Shown: positions 9,127-19,050, numbered from the stretch's first letter. The stretch is DNA of 64,000 nucleotides from Thalassotalea agarivorans (GCF_030295955.1 NZ_AP027363.1:310001-374000), one strand, 5' to 3'. Numbers and translations: made by a program. Notes: generated from the sequence alone by a model not told the origin.

Positions 9127-10857
9127 ATGAAACACTATGACATTTGTATTGTTGGTAGTGGCGCGGGTGCTTCCCCCATTGCCTATGAACTGGCTAAAGC
9201 AGGCGCAAAAGTTGTTGTGCTTGAAAAAGGGCCATGGCTTACCGAAAAAGAATTCTTTAAAGACGAACTGGCCATTAGCCTGCACGATGCATACAACCCA
9301 TCGCTTAAAGATGAAAAGCATGTAATTGAAGAAGAATACGAAGACAACCAAGGCAACTCGTATTGGCAAGGTGAAGCTACTGACGAATCCGGTTGGAGTT
9401 TTTGGAACGGTAATATGGTCGGCGGCTCGTCTAACTTGATGAGTGGTTATTTCCACCGCTTAAAACCTGTCGATTTCAAATTAAAATCAACCTATGGCGA
9501 CATTGAAGGTGCCAATATTGCAGATTGGCCGATTAGCTACGATGAGTTGGAGCCCTACTATGCGAAAGTAGAGCAGGTAGTCGGGGTGTCGGGCAAAGTG
9601 TTAAATCATCCTGCGCAGGAACCTAGATCAACACCAGATTTTCCGTTTCCGCCGTTAGCGGAACATGGCGTATCAAAATGGATAGATGAAGCGGCTGAGC
9701 GTATCGGTTTTCACAGTTTCCCTGTGCCACGTGCTGTGCTCTCAAGGCCTGCGATGGGGCGTCGTAGCTGCGAATATTCAGGTTATTGCTCAAGCTATGG
9801 TTGTTCATCAGGTGCAAAAGGTAGCGGCCGAGCGGCCTTGTTAAATCATGCGGTGGCGTCAGGCAATTGCGATATTATTCCGCACGCTAAAGTATTCCAT
9901 ATCGACTCAAACGAACAGGCTGATGTCACGCAAGTTAACTACTATGACAAAAAAGGCCGAAAGCAAGCGGTTAAAGCGTCATTGTATGTGGTTGCGTGCC
10001 AAGCAGTAGAAACATCACGGTTATTGTTAAGTTCAAAGAGCAAAAAATTCCCAAATGGTTTGGCTAATAACAATGGTCAGGTGGGTAAAAACCTGGTCTT
10101 TAGTGCGGGTGGCACAGGTGCAGGCGATTTTTTCTTTAAAGACTTAACCAAAGAACAAGAAGCACAACTTCGCCAAGTTGGGCCTTTTATCAATCGCGGC
10201 CTACAAGACTGGTATGAAATTAACGACAAATCATTCGTTGGCGCTAATCCCAAAGGGCAGGCGAAGGGCGGCACTATTGATTTTCTTTTTCACCAAAACC
10301 CGATTGCTCGCTCATACGGCAGCCAATGGAGTAACGACGATGAGCTAATGTGGGGCGATGATTTAAAAGAAAGCCTATTTACAGAATTTACCACCTACAA
10401 AACGCTCCGTTTTGAAGTGTTCAACGACTGGTTACCCACTGACGATTGCTTTGTTACGTTAGACGACGAAGTAACCGACAAATGGGGCGATAAAGTGGCT
10501 AAAGTGCGTATAGGGTATCATCCACACGATTTAAAAGTAGGCGAGTACATCGCCGAAAAAGGTGAAGAACTATTGCGTGCTATGGGTGCAAAAAATGTGT
10601 ATTCGTCAGTCAGTGGTTATCCACCCTCTAACTTAATGGCGGGTGGTTGTCGTTTTGGCGATGACCCAAAAACTACGGTACTTAACAAAGACTGTCGCGC
10701 GCATGAAGTGAGCAACTTATATGTGACAGACGGCTCTTTTATGCCAACCGGTGGCAGCGTGCCCTACACCTTCACTATTTATGCCAACGCTTTTCGCGTT
10801 GCCGACAAAATAAAAACACATTGGCAAAATAAAAACAAAGGACAAAACAATGTTTAA
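9127..10857 (+). CDS. GMC family FAD-dependent oxidoreductase
   Basis: A 576-residue glucose-methanol-choline oxidoreductase. The Rossmann dinucleotide motif GSGAGAS lies at 10-16 with an acidic residue (E33) at the end of the second strand. GNMVGGSSNLMSGYFHR matches the GMC signature region, and the C-terminus has VTDGSFMPTGGSVP followed by TIYANAFRVAD. There is no signal peptide; export by piggy-back on the Tat-targeted subunit encoded 2 bp upstream is likely. The usual third partner, a multiheme cytochrome c, is missing here. Candidate substrates are sugar acids, alcohols or polyols; sequence alone does not decide. Confidence 0.9.
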   Translation: MKHYDICIVGSGAGASPIAYELAKAGAKVVVLEKGPWLTEKEFFKDELAISLHDAYNPSLKDEKHVIEEEYEDNQGNSYWQGEATDESGWSFWNGNMVGGSSNLMSGYFHRLKPVDFKLKSTYGDIEGANIADWPISYDELEPYYAKVEQVVGVSGKVLNHPAQEPRSTPDFPFPPLAEHGVSKWIDEAAERIGFHSFPVPRAVLSRPAMGRRSCEYSGYCSSYGCSSGAKGSGRAALLNHAVASGNCDIIPHAKVFHIDSNEQADVTQVNYYDKKGRKQAVKASLYVVACQAVETSRLLLSSKSKKFPNGLANNNGQVGKNLVFSAGGTGAGDFFFKDLTKEQEAQLRQVGPFINRGLQDWYEINDKSFVGANPKGQAKGGTIDFLFHQNPIARSYGSQWSNDDELMWGDDLKESLFTEFTTYKTLRFEVFNDWLPTDDCFVTLDDEVTDKWGDKVAKVRIGYHPHDLKVGEYIAEKGEELLRAMGAKNVYSSVSGYPPSNLMAGGCRFGDDPKTTVLNKDCRAHEVSNLYVTDGSFMPTGGSVPYTFTIYANAFRVADKIKTHWQNKNKGQNNV

Positions 10858-11770
10858 TCAAAAATTGTATGTGGTTGCCTTTGCAACCATACTAACAGCA
10901 GCGTGTGGTTCAGATTCCTCCTCTAGTGATCCACAACCTATGGCTCCTGACTTATCGCAAGGTTTGTTTGTTGATGCCAAGGTTACAGGTCTTAAATACG
11001 ACACGGCAACACAATCGGGCTTTACCGATGAGGGCGGCTACTTTAACTATATTGCTGGTGAAGACGTAACCTTCTCTATCGGTGGTATTCGTTTTCCAAC
11101 CGTTGCAGCTAAAGAGTTACTCACTCCGTTAGATTTGTTTAATACGGACAACATCGACGATATAGAAGTGCTTAATACCATACGTTTGTTGCAATCACTT
11201 GATGATGATGGTGATTTATCTAACGGCATTCAAATCCCTGAAGTGGTGCATCAATTAGCAAGTACCATAAGTATAGACTTTAACGATCCCAATTTTATCG
11301 ACGAATTGTCTGAGTTAATTGAACTAAGTGGCGTGATGAACACCGGCTTCGTTTCACTTGCGGAAGCTAAAGCACACTTTTTAGATACATTGGCACAATA
11401 TGACATTACGCCGGCGCAAAACTGTGGCTCTGACCATCCTATGGTGGGTTATAGCGGTACCTTCACCACCTTTTCACACGACGTTGCCGGTACAGCAACC
11501 ATCGTGGACAATTGCACCATTGAAGTGACCAATTTCAGCTACGACGGTGGTGGCCCGGATGTCTATTTTTACGGCGCAATTGACCATGCCTATGCGGGCG
11601 CGGACGCCTTTTCTATTGGCACACAACTAACCGGTACTGTATTTAACGACGACACTGTTGTTTTGAATTTACCTAGCAGTAAGTCGTTAGATGATTTGAA
11701 TACCTTAAGCGTTTGGTGTGTCGACTTTAGCGTCGATTTCGGCTCATTGCGCTTTGAAGCCAGTCAATAG
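10850..11770 (+). CDS. Hypothetical lipoprotein linked to the GMC oxidoreductase
   Basis: A 306-residue lipoprotein with lipobox LTAAC (Cys19) followed by a Ser/Asp-rich linker. Residues ~35-110 contain a small beta-domain (GLFVDAKVTGLKY ... GYFNYIAGEDVTFSIGG) that recurs in bacterial surface lipoproteins, followed by LDDDGDLSNG, which may bind calcium. The C-terminal half is not recognised. It overlaps the GMC gene by 8 bp and is therefore probably part of the same operon and located in the same compartment. Function unknown. Confidence 0.75.
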   Translation: MFNQKLYVVAFATILTAACGSDSSSSDPQPMAPDLSQGLFVDAKVTGLKYDTATQSGFTDEGGYFNYIAGEDVTFSIGGIRFPTVAAKELLTPLDLFNTDNIDDIEVLNTIRLLQSLDDDGDLSNGIQIPEVVHQLASTISIDFNDPNFIDELSELIELSGVMNTGFVSLAEAKAHFLDTLAQYDITPAQNCGSDHPMVGYSGTFTTFSHDVAGTATIVDNCTIEVTNFSYDGGGPDVYFYGAIDHAYAGADAFSIGTQLTGTVFNDDTVVLNLPSSKSLDDLNTLSVWCVDFSVDFGSLRFEASQ

Positions 11771-11843
11771 CGCAAATTTCACTGGTTATCACAAAGGCTG
11801 TCGTGCATAATTTAGCAAGCTTAAATAAACAATAGGTTTGTAC

Positions 11844-12707
11844 ATGATCCACAGCATGACAGCATTTGCTCGCACAGAAGTAAAAGGCGAGTGGGGCAAC
11901 GCCATTTGGGAAATCCGCAGTGTTAATCAACGTTTCCTGGAAACGTATTTTCGTCTGCCAGAACAGTTTCGCGGTATGGAGCCGGTGTTACGAGAGCGTT
12001 TTCGTAAAGCATTAGCGCGCGGTAAAGTGGAATGTTCATTGCGTTATAACGCGAATGCGTCTGCTAAAGGCAACCTAAACCTCAATCAAGACATGGCGAT
12101 GCAACTTATCAAGCATGCCAATTGGGTCAACGAGCAAACCTTAAATAGTCAAATTAATCCGGTTGAAATCATGCGCTGGCCAGGCGTTATGGAAGCCGAA
12201 GAAACCGATATGACAGAAATCCAAGCGCAGCTGCTTGGCGCTTTTGATCAAGCCTTAAAAGATTTTATCGCCGCTCGTGCTAGCGAAGGTAAGAACATGA
12301 AGGAACTTATCGAACAGCGTTTAGATGCCATTATCGTGCAGGCGGAAACCGTTAAAACACAAATGCCAGAAGTGGTTAAGTGGCAACGTGAAAAAATCAT
12401 CGAAAAGTTTAATGACGCTGGTATCGAACCAGATTCAACGCGTTTAGAGCAAGAATTAGTATTGCTGGCGCAGAAAATGGATGTAGACGAAGAAATCGAT
12501 CGCCTATTCAGTCATGTTAAAGAAACTCGCAATATTCTCAAAAAAGGTGGCGCACAAGGCCGCCGTTTAGACTTCATGATGCAAGAATTTAATCGCGAAG
12601 CTAACACCCTTGGCTCTAAATCTATCAACGCTGACATCACCAACGCCGCTGTTGAATTGAAAGTACTGATTGAGCAGATGCGCGAGCAAATTCAAAATAT
12701 CGAATAA
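11844..12707 (+). CDS. yicC: YicC family endoribonuclease
   Basis: A 287-residue protein, equal in length to E. coli YicC, with the N-terminal MIHSMTAFAR and GKVECSLRY segments and the C-terminal GGAQGRRLDFMMQEFNREANT characteristic of the family. YicC proteins are endoribonucleases that affect small-RNA turnover. I choose ATG 11844 over the TTG six bases upstream: it gives the family N-terminus and has AGG about 7 bases before it. In E. coli yicC is next to rph; here rph lies about 4 kb away, so the two may have been separated by insertion of the oxidoreductase cluster. Confidence 0.93.
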   Translation: MIHSMTAFARTEVKGEWGNAIWEIRSVNQRFLETYFRLPEQFRGMEPVLRERFRKALARGKVECSLRYNANASAKGNLNLNQDMAMQLIKHANWVNEQTLNSQINPVEIMRWPGVMEAEETDMTEIQAQLLGAFDQALKDFIAARASEGKNMKELIEQRLDAIIVQAETVKTQMPEVVKWQREKIIEKFNDAGIEPDSTRLEQELVLLAQKMDVDEEIDRLFSHVKETRNILKKGGAQGRRLDFMMQEFNREANTLGSKSINADITNAAVELKVLIEQMREQIQNIE

Positions 12708-12712
12708 TAGCA

Positions 12713-12737
12713 GGGAGGCGATTGGCCTCCCTTCTTT
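12713..12737 (+). terminator. Rho-independent terminator after yicC
   Basis: GGGAGGC (12713-12719) pairs with GCCTCCC (12725-12731), followed by a T-rich tract. Confidence 0.82.
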
Positions 12738-12825
12738 TTACCTACTTTAAAATTGTTGATTGTTAACAAAATAAAACTGCGTTAATCTAACCTGATACAA
12801 ATAAAATTAAAAATAGGTTGGTGAC

Positions 12826-15800
12826 ATGGAAAAGTGGCGGTTATCTAATGGGTTAAATGTGGTGCTTGTGCTGATGTTGGTATTGGCCTGTGTTTCTTGC
12901 AAAGAAAATAGAAGCCAACCGCTATTAGAGGTACCTTTAGGCTCATATGAAACTACAACATTTCAAAGCGGCGATGCGTCATTCTATCGGGTAGAGTTGA
13001 CTGCACAAACAACTGGTGACTATGCCCACGTATCGCTGCAAAGCAATGGATTGTTGCTAATCGATAACCTGGTTCTCCCTAACAACATAGCGCCGCACAA
13101 ACTCTCTGCGATAATCCAATTAACGCCTAATACTGCGCACCAATTTGATTGGTCTGCGTTCGCCGCGCCGATCACACTGACGGATATAAAATTTACGCCA
13201 ATAACAGATACATCGTTACCAAAATTTAAAGATATCTCAGAGCAAGCGGGATTAGAAAAAGCTGATTCAATTAAATACGGCGGTCCTACAATTGCTGATA
13301 TTGATCAGGATGGTGATTATGACTTCATCGTTAATAATCACAACGCGGAATCGAGCAAACTATATTGGAACAATGGTGACGGCACGGTTACTAAGCATAA
13401 TCAGAATCTTGCACGTTGGTTCATGCATGATTTGCATGGCACAGCCGCAGCTGATTATGACAAAGATGGTGATTTGGATATTGTAGTCACTATGGGTGGT
13501 GGTAATGGTACTAACCCGTCAAAAGCCAATTTTTATAAAAATGATAACGGCAATCTCGTGTTATATACAGGTGATGTGGGGATAGATCGTGGTGGGCGTG
13601 GACGCGGTGCTCGTTGGTTAGACGCTGACATGGACGGCGATTTAGATTTACTGCTTTTTAATGAAGCAAGTCTTACTAAAAGTAAGCCACAACATTACTT
13701 TTATGAAAATACAGGCGATGGCACATTTAGCTTTCGCGATGTCGCAGATATTCAAGATGTTGAACCTTCACGCGTGTTGGTGACTGATATCAACAATGAC
13801 CAGATCAGCGATATTATTTTCTATGGTCATCATGCACCTTCACTATGGATAGGCAACGGTGACTTCACTTATAAAAATGCTACTTATCAATTTCCTGAAC
13901 AGGTTCAGGTGTTCAACGACGTGATGGCGATTACCGATATCGATATAGATAATGATGGTGATCTAGATTTGTATTTAGCGCGTGGCAAAGAATTTGGGTT
14001 GGGCAACCACCCGTCGCTAGACCATGACGCGATAAACATGGAAATGGATTTTAAGCCTCGTGCTAGCAAAGGCAAAGAAATCATAAATTTTGAAGCACCG
14101 AATAGTATTAGATTCTATAAGTATCGATTTTTGGCTCAAGGTATATACCGCGACAAAGACTATCCAATGTTCTTAGGTAGCGATAAGCAAAGATATGTAC
14201 CTAAACTTGGCGAAGATATTCAAATATCGCAAAAACAAGCGCAGGGTTGGCCTGAAGATATATCAAAAGATGGAATGTATTTTGGTTATTTAGGCGAGCA
14301 ACAATGGCGTTTGGCGATAGTAAGAAACGGCGATATTTTTTGGGGGTTTGGTTTTAGCTTGTCAGGTGTAAGTACCGTTTCACCAGAGTTTTCACCAGAA
14401 AATAGAAATATTGCAGATGTTTTACTGCGCAACGACAACGATAAGTTTATTGACGTATCTGAGCAATGGAACATTCCTAAGGGGGTAAACTCTTTAGGAG
14501 TTACACGAAGCGATTTTAATAATGATGGTCTTCAAGACTTGCTAGTGTATCGCTGGGGAAGAATAGGGCAACGTATCTCGGATCTTTTACTGATAAACAC
14601 AGTTGATAATAAATTTGAATCAATGACACAACATGGCGCTAATGATGTTGGTGGACCAGGCAATGGCGATATGGGACAAGCCTTTGATTTTGATTTAGAC
14701 GGAAATATCGACGTGCTTAGCGGTAGTGAAGGGGGGCAATGGTACTTGTATCGCAACCAAGGTGGTATGGGGAATTATGTATCAGTTCGAGTTAGAAATT
14801 CGCCGCAAAAAAATATAGACGCTTATGGCGCGCAAGTTTTGGTAGACACAAATGATACGCGTTTTACTAAACGAGTAAGTTCGCGTGGCGAAATATTTTC
14901 ACAGAGTAAGATGGATATTGTGCACTTTGGTCTAGCCAACGCGCAAAACATAAAGCGAATAAGTGTGCGCTGGCGCAATGGCGAAACAGTCGAATTTACA
15001 GACAAAGCGGTAAATCAGTTGCTAGATACTAATGCTGTTGACCCAAAAACTATGACATTCAAACAGAACGACATTGAGCTTAGAGTTGGTGCTGCTTTTC
15101 CGCTTACCGTGAACGTTACTCCAGCAAATGCAAATCGCGCGGTTGCTTGGTCAAGTAACAACACATCGGCGGTCACTGTTGACGATAAAGGTGTCATTCG
15201 CGCGCAAGGAAAGGTGGGTGAAAGTGCCGTTATTTCAGCAATGAGTGTGGCAAACAAGATGACCAAAGATGTAAATGTTGTATTAGTTGATTGGCATGAA
15301 AAGCCGGTAGAAGAGATTTCAATTTTATCAATAGATAGTCCTATTTATACTGGTGAAAGGTTGGTTTTAGATGCTGATATTTTACCCATTGATGCCGATA
15401 ATGCTTCACTTGCGTACACATCAAGTGACCCGAGCATTGCTTCAGTAGATAATCGTGGTTTAGTTACAGCGATATCACCTGGAGAGGCAGTTATTAGCGT
15501 CGCAACCTTATCGGGCGCTAGCGCTGAAACATCGATTCGCGTTGAAGCATTAATTATGCCTTTTGTTGAGATAACGAATGCCAATGAACTAAAGCAAGCG
15601 TTAAGTTCAGCACAAGATGTTACTGTAAAAGTTAAATATCATGCGGGATCTGGTAATTCAGTTATTTCTTCCGACGAAGGGGGGTTGCGTTTTTGGCTAC
15701 GTCATTTTAAGTACAAATGGATTCCAGCTAAAGACATTGAACTGATAGATACTTCTGTACTCAATACCACTTCCGGTAGCAGTGAAATGACGTTTTCGCT

Positions 15801-15924
15801 AAAAGGATTAACGCCAACAACAGATCTACCTGCAGGACACTTTTATCAATTTAGAGTGTCGTTTACTAATAGCAAAGGACAGATGATAGACAGTCATATT
15901 TACCCGATAAACATCGTAAAATAG
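12826..15924 (+). CDS. Large FG-GAP/VCBS repeat lipoprotein with ASPIC/UnbV and Big2-like domains
   Basis: A 1032-residue exported protein. The N-terminus is lipoprotein-like, with candidate lipid-attachment Cys in LVLACVSC. Residues ~135-650 hold FG-GAP/VCBS-type beta-propeller repeats with calcium-loop motifs (IDQDGDYD, YDKDGDLD, ADMDGDLD, IDNDGDLD, FNNDGLQD, FDLDGNID). About residues 660-740 match the ASPIC/UnbV domain (SSRGEIFSQSKMDIVHFGL). Two Big2-like Ig domains follow (~745-830 and ~830-910, each with a WSSNN or SSDPSIASVD core). A final ~110-residue domain is not recognised. Probably a calcium-stabilised surface binding protein; no catalytic motif is visible. It stands alone between terminators. 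Confidence 0.85.
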   Translation: MEKWRLSNGLNVVLVLMLVLACVSCKENRSQPLLEVPLGSYETTTFQSGDASFYRVELTAQTTGDYAHVSLQSNGLLLIDNLVLPNNIAPHKLSAIIQLTPNTAHQFDWSAFAAPITLTDIKFTPITDTSLPKFKDISEQAGLEKADSIKYGGPTIADIDQDGDYDFIVNNHNAESSKLYWNNGDGTVTKHNQNLARWFMHDLHGTAAADYDKDGDLDIVVTMGGGNGTNPSKANFYKNDNGNLVLYTGDVGIDRGGRGRGARWLDADMDGDLDLLLFNEASLTKSKPQHYFYENTGDGTFSFRDVADIQDVEPSRVLVTDINNDQISDIIFYGHHAPSLWIGNGDFTYKNATYQFPEQVQVFNDVMAITDIDIDNDGDLDLYLARGKEFGLGNHPSLDHDAINMEMDFKPRASKGKEIINFEAPNSIRFYKYRFLAQGIYRDKDYPMFLGSDKQRYVPKLGEDIQISQKQAQGWPEDISKDGMYFGYLGEQQWRLAIVRNGDIFWGFGFSLSGVSTVSPEFSPENRNIADVLLRNDNDKFIDVSEQWNIPKGVNSLGVTRSDFNNDGLQDLLVYRWGRIGQRISDLLLINTVDNKFESMTQHGANDVGGPGNGDMGQAFDFDLDGNIDVLSGSEGGQWYLYRNQGGMGNYVSVRVRNSPQKNIDAYGAQVLVDTNDTRFTKRVSSRGEIFSQSKMDIVHFGLANAQNIKRISVRWRNGETVEFTDKAVNQLLDTNAVDPKTMTFKQNDIELRVGAAFPLTVNVTPANANRAVAWSSNNTSAVTVDDKGVIRAQGKVGESAVISAMSVANKMTKDVNVVLVDWHEKPVEEISILSIDSPIYTGERLVLDADILPIDADNASLAYTSSDPSIASVDNRGLVTAISPGEAVISVATLSGASAETSIRVEALIMPFVEITNANELKQALSSAQDVTVKVKYHAGSGNSVISSDEGGLRFWLRHFKYKWIPAKDIELIDTSVLNTTSGSSEMTFSLKGLTPTTDLPAGHFYQFRVSFTNSKGQMIDSHIYPINIVK

Positions 15925-15935
15925 TTGGCAAATAG

Positions 15936-15968
15936 TTGGGGAGCAGCATATTCAGCTCCCCAATTAGA
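15936..15968. terminator. Bidirectional terminator between convergent genes
   Basis: TTGGGGAGC (15936-15944) pairs with GCTCCCCAA (15955-15963). The hairpin lies between the ends of the FG-GAP gene and the MazG-like gene. The T tract is weak. Confidence 0.6.
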
Positions 15969-15969
15969 A

Positions 15970-16290
15970 TTATTTGATTCTTCCTCTATTACCGCGTTCG
16001 GCATTCTTTTGCATTTTTAGCGCGATCACTTTTTCCATATCGATACCTTGCCAATGAGCAAGGTCTAGCACACGCAGTATGATATCGGCGAGTTCTTCGC
16101 CAAAGTGTTCGGTAGGTGTGTCGCCACGACATTCATTAACCGCTTCGCCTACTTCAGATGCGATAAGTGCTAACGCTTCTAACGGCGTTTTGTTGTGCCA
16201 TCCCATGGCTTCTACCCAGTCATAATTTGCTTTTGCTATGTCGTTAATGTTCATTGATTCGCTGATCCTATAGAAAGACATACTCGTCAC
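15970..16290 (-). CDS. MazG-like nucleotide pyrophosphohydrolase family protein
   Basis: A short protein of up to 106 residues with the all-alpha NTP pyrophosphohydrolase signature: E46-V-G-E49-A-V-N-E53, then E65-E-L-A-D69-I, which would coordinate Mg2+. Single-domain members hydrolyse non-canonical or excess NTPs to NMP and pyrophosphate. The true start is unclear: Met1, Met4 and Met13 are all in frame, and the family core begins around residue 13, so a product of about 94 residues from 16254 is also possible. It is monocistronic. Substrate unknown. Confidence 0.82.
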   Translation of the reverse strand: MTSMSFYRISESMNINDIAKANYDWVEAMGWHNKTPLEALALIASEVGEAVNECRGDTPTEHFGEELADIILRVLDLAHWQGIDMEKVIALKMQKNAERGNRGRIK

Positions 16291-16482
16291 AGATTACTTA
16301 ATGTCTTACTAGGTTAACAATAATTAATTTCTATTAGTATTTGTTTCATACGATTGTTTTATATGGCTTTTATCCAACTCAATCTTATTTCTACGAAATA
16401 GTTAGTAGAAATTTCTGGTGTCTATGCACAATACTGGCTAAACTTTAGTATTAACAGAAACAAAGTTTTATCTGGAAAAAAT

Positions 16483-17451
16483 ATGACTAAGAATAAATAT
16501 CTCATTCCTTTGCTATTGAGCGCGGGTCTACTTGCTGCTTGTGATGATTCTGACTCTCAATACACTGATTTCAACCTTGCTATTAGTGACGCGCCAGTAG
16601 ACGACCTTACTTCAGTAATTGTCTGTTTTAATGCGGTTGAATTGAATGGTCAAAGCGATCTCACCTTTGAAGTAGGTCAAGACGAAGCGGCTATCGCTGC
16701 GAATGACATTTGTAAAGATGAGCAGGGAAACACAATTCCGAACACAGTAGGAATAGACTTGTTCGAATATACCGGAATGGATGCTATCTCTTTTATATCA
16801 TCTGCACAAATTGAAGCAGGCGAGTATAGCCAACTTAGGTTGCAGATGTCGCCAGGTTCTTATGCGATTATTAAGGGCACAGAAAATACTGACAATGTTG
16901 AAACTGTGCCGGTTGTGGTGCCGTCAAATGAGCTTAAATTAGATGGCTTTACCGCAGCAATTGGAGGCGTATTGAACTTCACAGTGGAATTTGATTTGCG
17001 CCAAGGTATGACAAATCCTGTGGGCAAAGAAGAGTACTTTTTAAAGCCTAGAGCTGTTCGTTTGGTTGATAATAGTGAAATTGGTCATATAACGGGCGAT
17101 GTAGCAGAGTCATTTTTACTTGATAATAGTTGCCGATATGCGCCTGCAGATTTAACTGAGCCGGTAGCCGCTGTATATTTATTCGAAAATGCGGATGTTG
17201 CATTAGAGGATTTGGCAGATCATGGTGGTGCCGAGTCAGAACAAGCTTTGACAAGCGTCGGTGTTTTTTACGATGGTGTTGATAGTTACAATTTTGAAAT
17301 TGGTTATGTTAATGCAGGTACTTATGGCATAGCAGTGACTTGTGACACTACTGACAACCCAGAAGAAGATGATGTTGTAGAATTTTTAGAGCTTAAAGCG
17401 ATTGATGTATTAGAGTCTAATGAGCCTACAAATGTGACATTCGGCTTATAA
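16483..17451 (+). CDS. DUF4382 domain-containing lipoprotein
   Basis: A 322-residue lipoprotein with lipobox GLLAAC (Cys at residue 20). Residues ~28-185 fit the DUF4382 pattern: FNLAISDAPVDDLTSVIVCFNAVELNG at the start and a FDLRQG segment near the end. The C-terminal ~130 residues form a second beta-rich region with paired Cys. Such proteins are found in marine bacteria on the envelope; no function is known. It has its own promoter region (16291-16482) and a strong terminator. Confidence 0.82.
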   Translation: MTKNKYLIPLLLSAGLLAACDDSDSQYTDFNLAISDAPVDDLTSVIVCFNAVELNGQSDLTFEVGQDEAAIAANDICKDEQGNTIPNTVGIDLFEYTGMDAISFISSAQIEAGEYSQLRLQMSPGSYAIIKGTENTDNVETVPVVVPSNELKLDGFTAAIGGVLNFTVEFDLRQGMTNPVGKEEYFLKPRAVRLVDNSEIGHITGDVAESFLLDNSCRYAPADLTEPVAAVYLFENADVALEDLADHGGAESEQALTSVGVFYDGVDSYNFEIGYVNAGTYGIAVTCDTTDNPEEDDVVEFLELKAIDVLESNEPTNVTFGL

Positions 17452-17461
17452 ATAATTCATT

Positions 17462-17491
17462 ATTGGGGCGGAGAATACTCCGCCCCAATTG
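17462..17491. terminator. Bidirectional terminator, DUF4382 gene and abgT-like gene
   Basis: A perfect 12-bp stem (17462-17473 with 17478-17489) has an AATA loop, between convergent genes. Confidence 0.78.
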
Positions 17492-17493
17492 TA

Positions 17494-19050
17494 TTAAAAG
17501 CCTAATGGAATACCAAAGGCAAAGAATGCGACCAATAATGCCGTCCAAAATACTAAGAAGACGATAGAATACGGCATCATCATGATGATCACATCGCCAA
17601 AACTTAAGTCTTTTTTGTACTTACGCATAAAGGCTAAGATTACACCAGCGTATGTCATCATTGGTGTAATGATGTTGGTGGATGAATCTGCCACACGATA
17701 GGCAGCGGCTACTAAATCTGGTGTCATTGCTGGGTTTACTTGATACAGCATGGGTACAAAAATTGGTCCTAATAACATCCATTTTGAGGTTAAACCGCCA
17801 ACAAAAATATTGATAAATGCTGTGGTAATAACAAAACCAATAATTAGTGCAATAGGGAAATGTTGTAAACCAAGGTTTTCCAGGAACGTTGCGCCTAAGT
17901 ATGTAATGTAAGTACCCAAACCTGAGTAGCCTAATAAACCAAGGAAGTTATAACAAAAGAAGGTTAGTACTAAAATATAGCCCATGGTATTCATTTGCCC
18001 AACCATGGCATGTACCACATCAATTAACTTTTTAAACTTGCCTGTTGCGTACCCAAAGAATACACCAACCATGATAAAGACAAGTGAGATAAGCAAAATC
18101 ACATTGTTAAGGTAAGGGTTTACTGTTTTGCCTGCATCATCGACATAAGGTGCAAGCGGGCCATATGCTAGACCTACAATAATACCTAGTGAAAGTAGCA
18201 ACCCTAGAAACGCTGCTTTAAGGCCTTTTTCTTCTTTTTCAGAAACGGAAAAGTCAGATAAGTCGATATCTTCTGGCAACTCATACGACATCTTCTCTAA
18301 TCGAGGGGCAACAAATTTATTAGTAACCCATGCGCCTAACCCCACTAAAAGGAAAGTAGAGACAAAGATAAAGTAGTAATGCATGGTTGCTGGCGTAAGC
18401 GGTTTGCCATCGCTTGATTCAAATGGTACGCCTTGCGCTTCTGCGAAAATTTGCGCGTTCATACCTAGAATCACATCTATAGGCGTTGCTGGGATCAGGT
18501 TAGCACTAAAGCCTGCTGATACACCGGCAAATGCTGCAGCCATACCAATGAGTGGATTTTTGCCTAGACCGGCATAGAGTAAACCAGCAAGTGGTATCAA
18601 TACCAAGTAACCGGCGTCGGTGGCAATAGAACTCATAATGCCAAGGAATACTAACGCAGGAGCTAGATATTTCTCGTTAAGGCGCGTACCAAGTTTCTTA
18701 ATGAGTACACCTAAAAGCCCTGACGATTCAGCTACACCAACACCTAGCATGACGATTAAGATAACCCCTAAAACACCGCCACCAAAGCCAAGCCAGTTTT
18801 TCAATAAGGCATTGTCAAACAGCCAGCGGGTGTGTTCAGCTTCTCCCATGTTTTTGATGGTGTGAGTGATTTCTGAGCCGTCAGTGCTCAAGGTTTTAAA
18901 TTCTAATCCACCAATAAATAGGGTAAGGATAAAAGCAAAGGCAAAGAACCAAATAAATATCACGACAGGATCAGGTATTTTATGCCCGATTTTTTCTATC
19001 AGTGCGATGGCGCCTTTCGTTTCAGGTTGCGTGTTTTGCGAATCTGCCAT
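17494..19050 (-). CDS. abgT: AbgT family transporter
   Basis: An inner-membrane transporter of the AbgT family, whose members import p-aminobenzoyl-glutamate (E. coli AbgT) or export sulfonamides (MtrF, YdaH). The frame extends to a GTG at 19116, but family proteins begin a few residues before an IEKIGHKIPDP-type segment, so I place the start at ATG 19050 (518 residues). About 11-12 hydrophobic helices are visible. Conserved stretches include GVAESSGLLG, SSIATDAGYLVLIPL and ADSSTNIITPMMTY, matching the family's paired hairpin re-entrant loops. Whether it imports a folate fragment or exports drugs cannot be decided. Confidence 0.88.
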   Translation of the reverse strand: MADSQNTQPETKGAIALIEKIGHKIPDPVVIFIWFFAFAFILTLFIGGLEFKTLSTDGSEITHTIKNMGEAEHTRWLFDNALLKNWLGFGGGVLGVILIVMLGVGVAESSGLLGVLIKKLGTRLNEKYLAPALVFLGIMSSIATDAGYLVLIPLAGLLYAGLGKNPLIGMAAAFAGVSAGFSANLIPATPIDVILGMNAQIFAEAQGVPFESSDGKPLTPATMHYYFIFVSTFLLVGLGAWVTNKFVAPRLEKMSYELPEDIDLSDFSVSEKEEKGLKAAFLGLLLSLGIIVGLAYGPLAPYVDDAGKTVNPYLNNVILLISLVFIMVGVFFGYATGKFKKLIDVVHAMVGQMNTMGYILVLTFFCYNFLGLLGYSGLGTYITYLGATFLENLGLQHFPIALIIGFVITTAFINIFVGGLTSKWMLLGPIFVPMLYQVNPAMTPDLVAAAYRVADSSTNIITPMMTYAGVILAFMRKYKKDLSFGDVIIMMMPYSIVFLVFWTALLVAFFAFGIPLGF

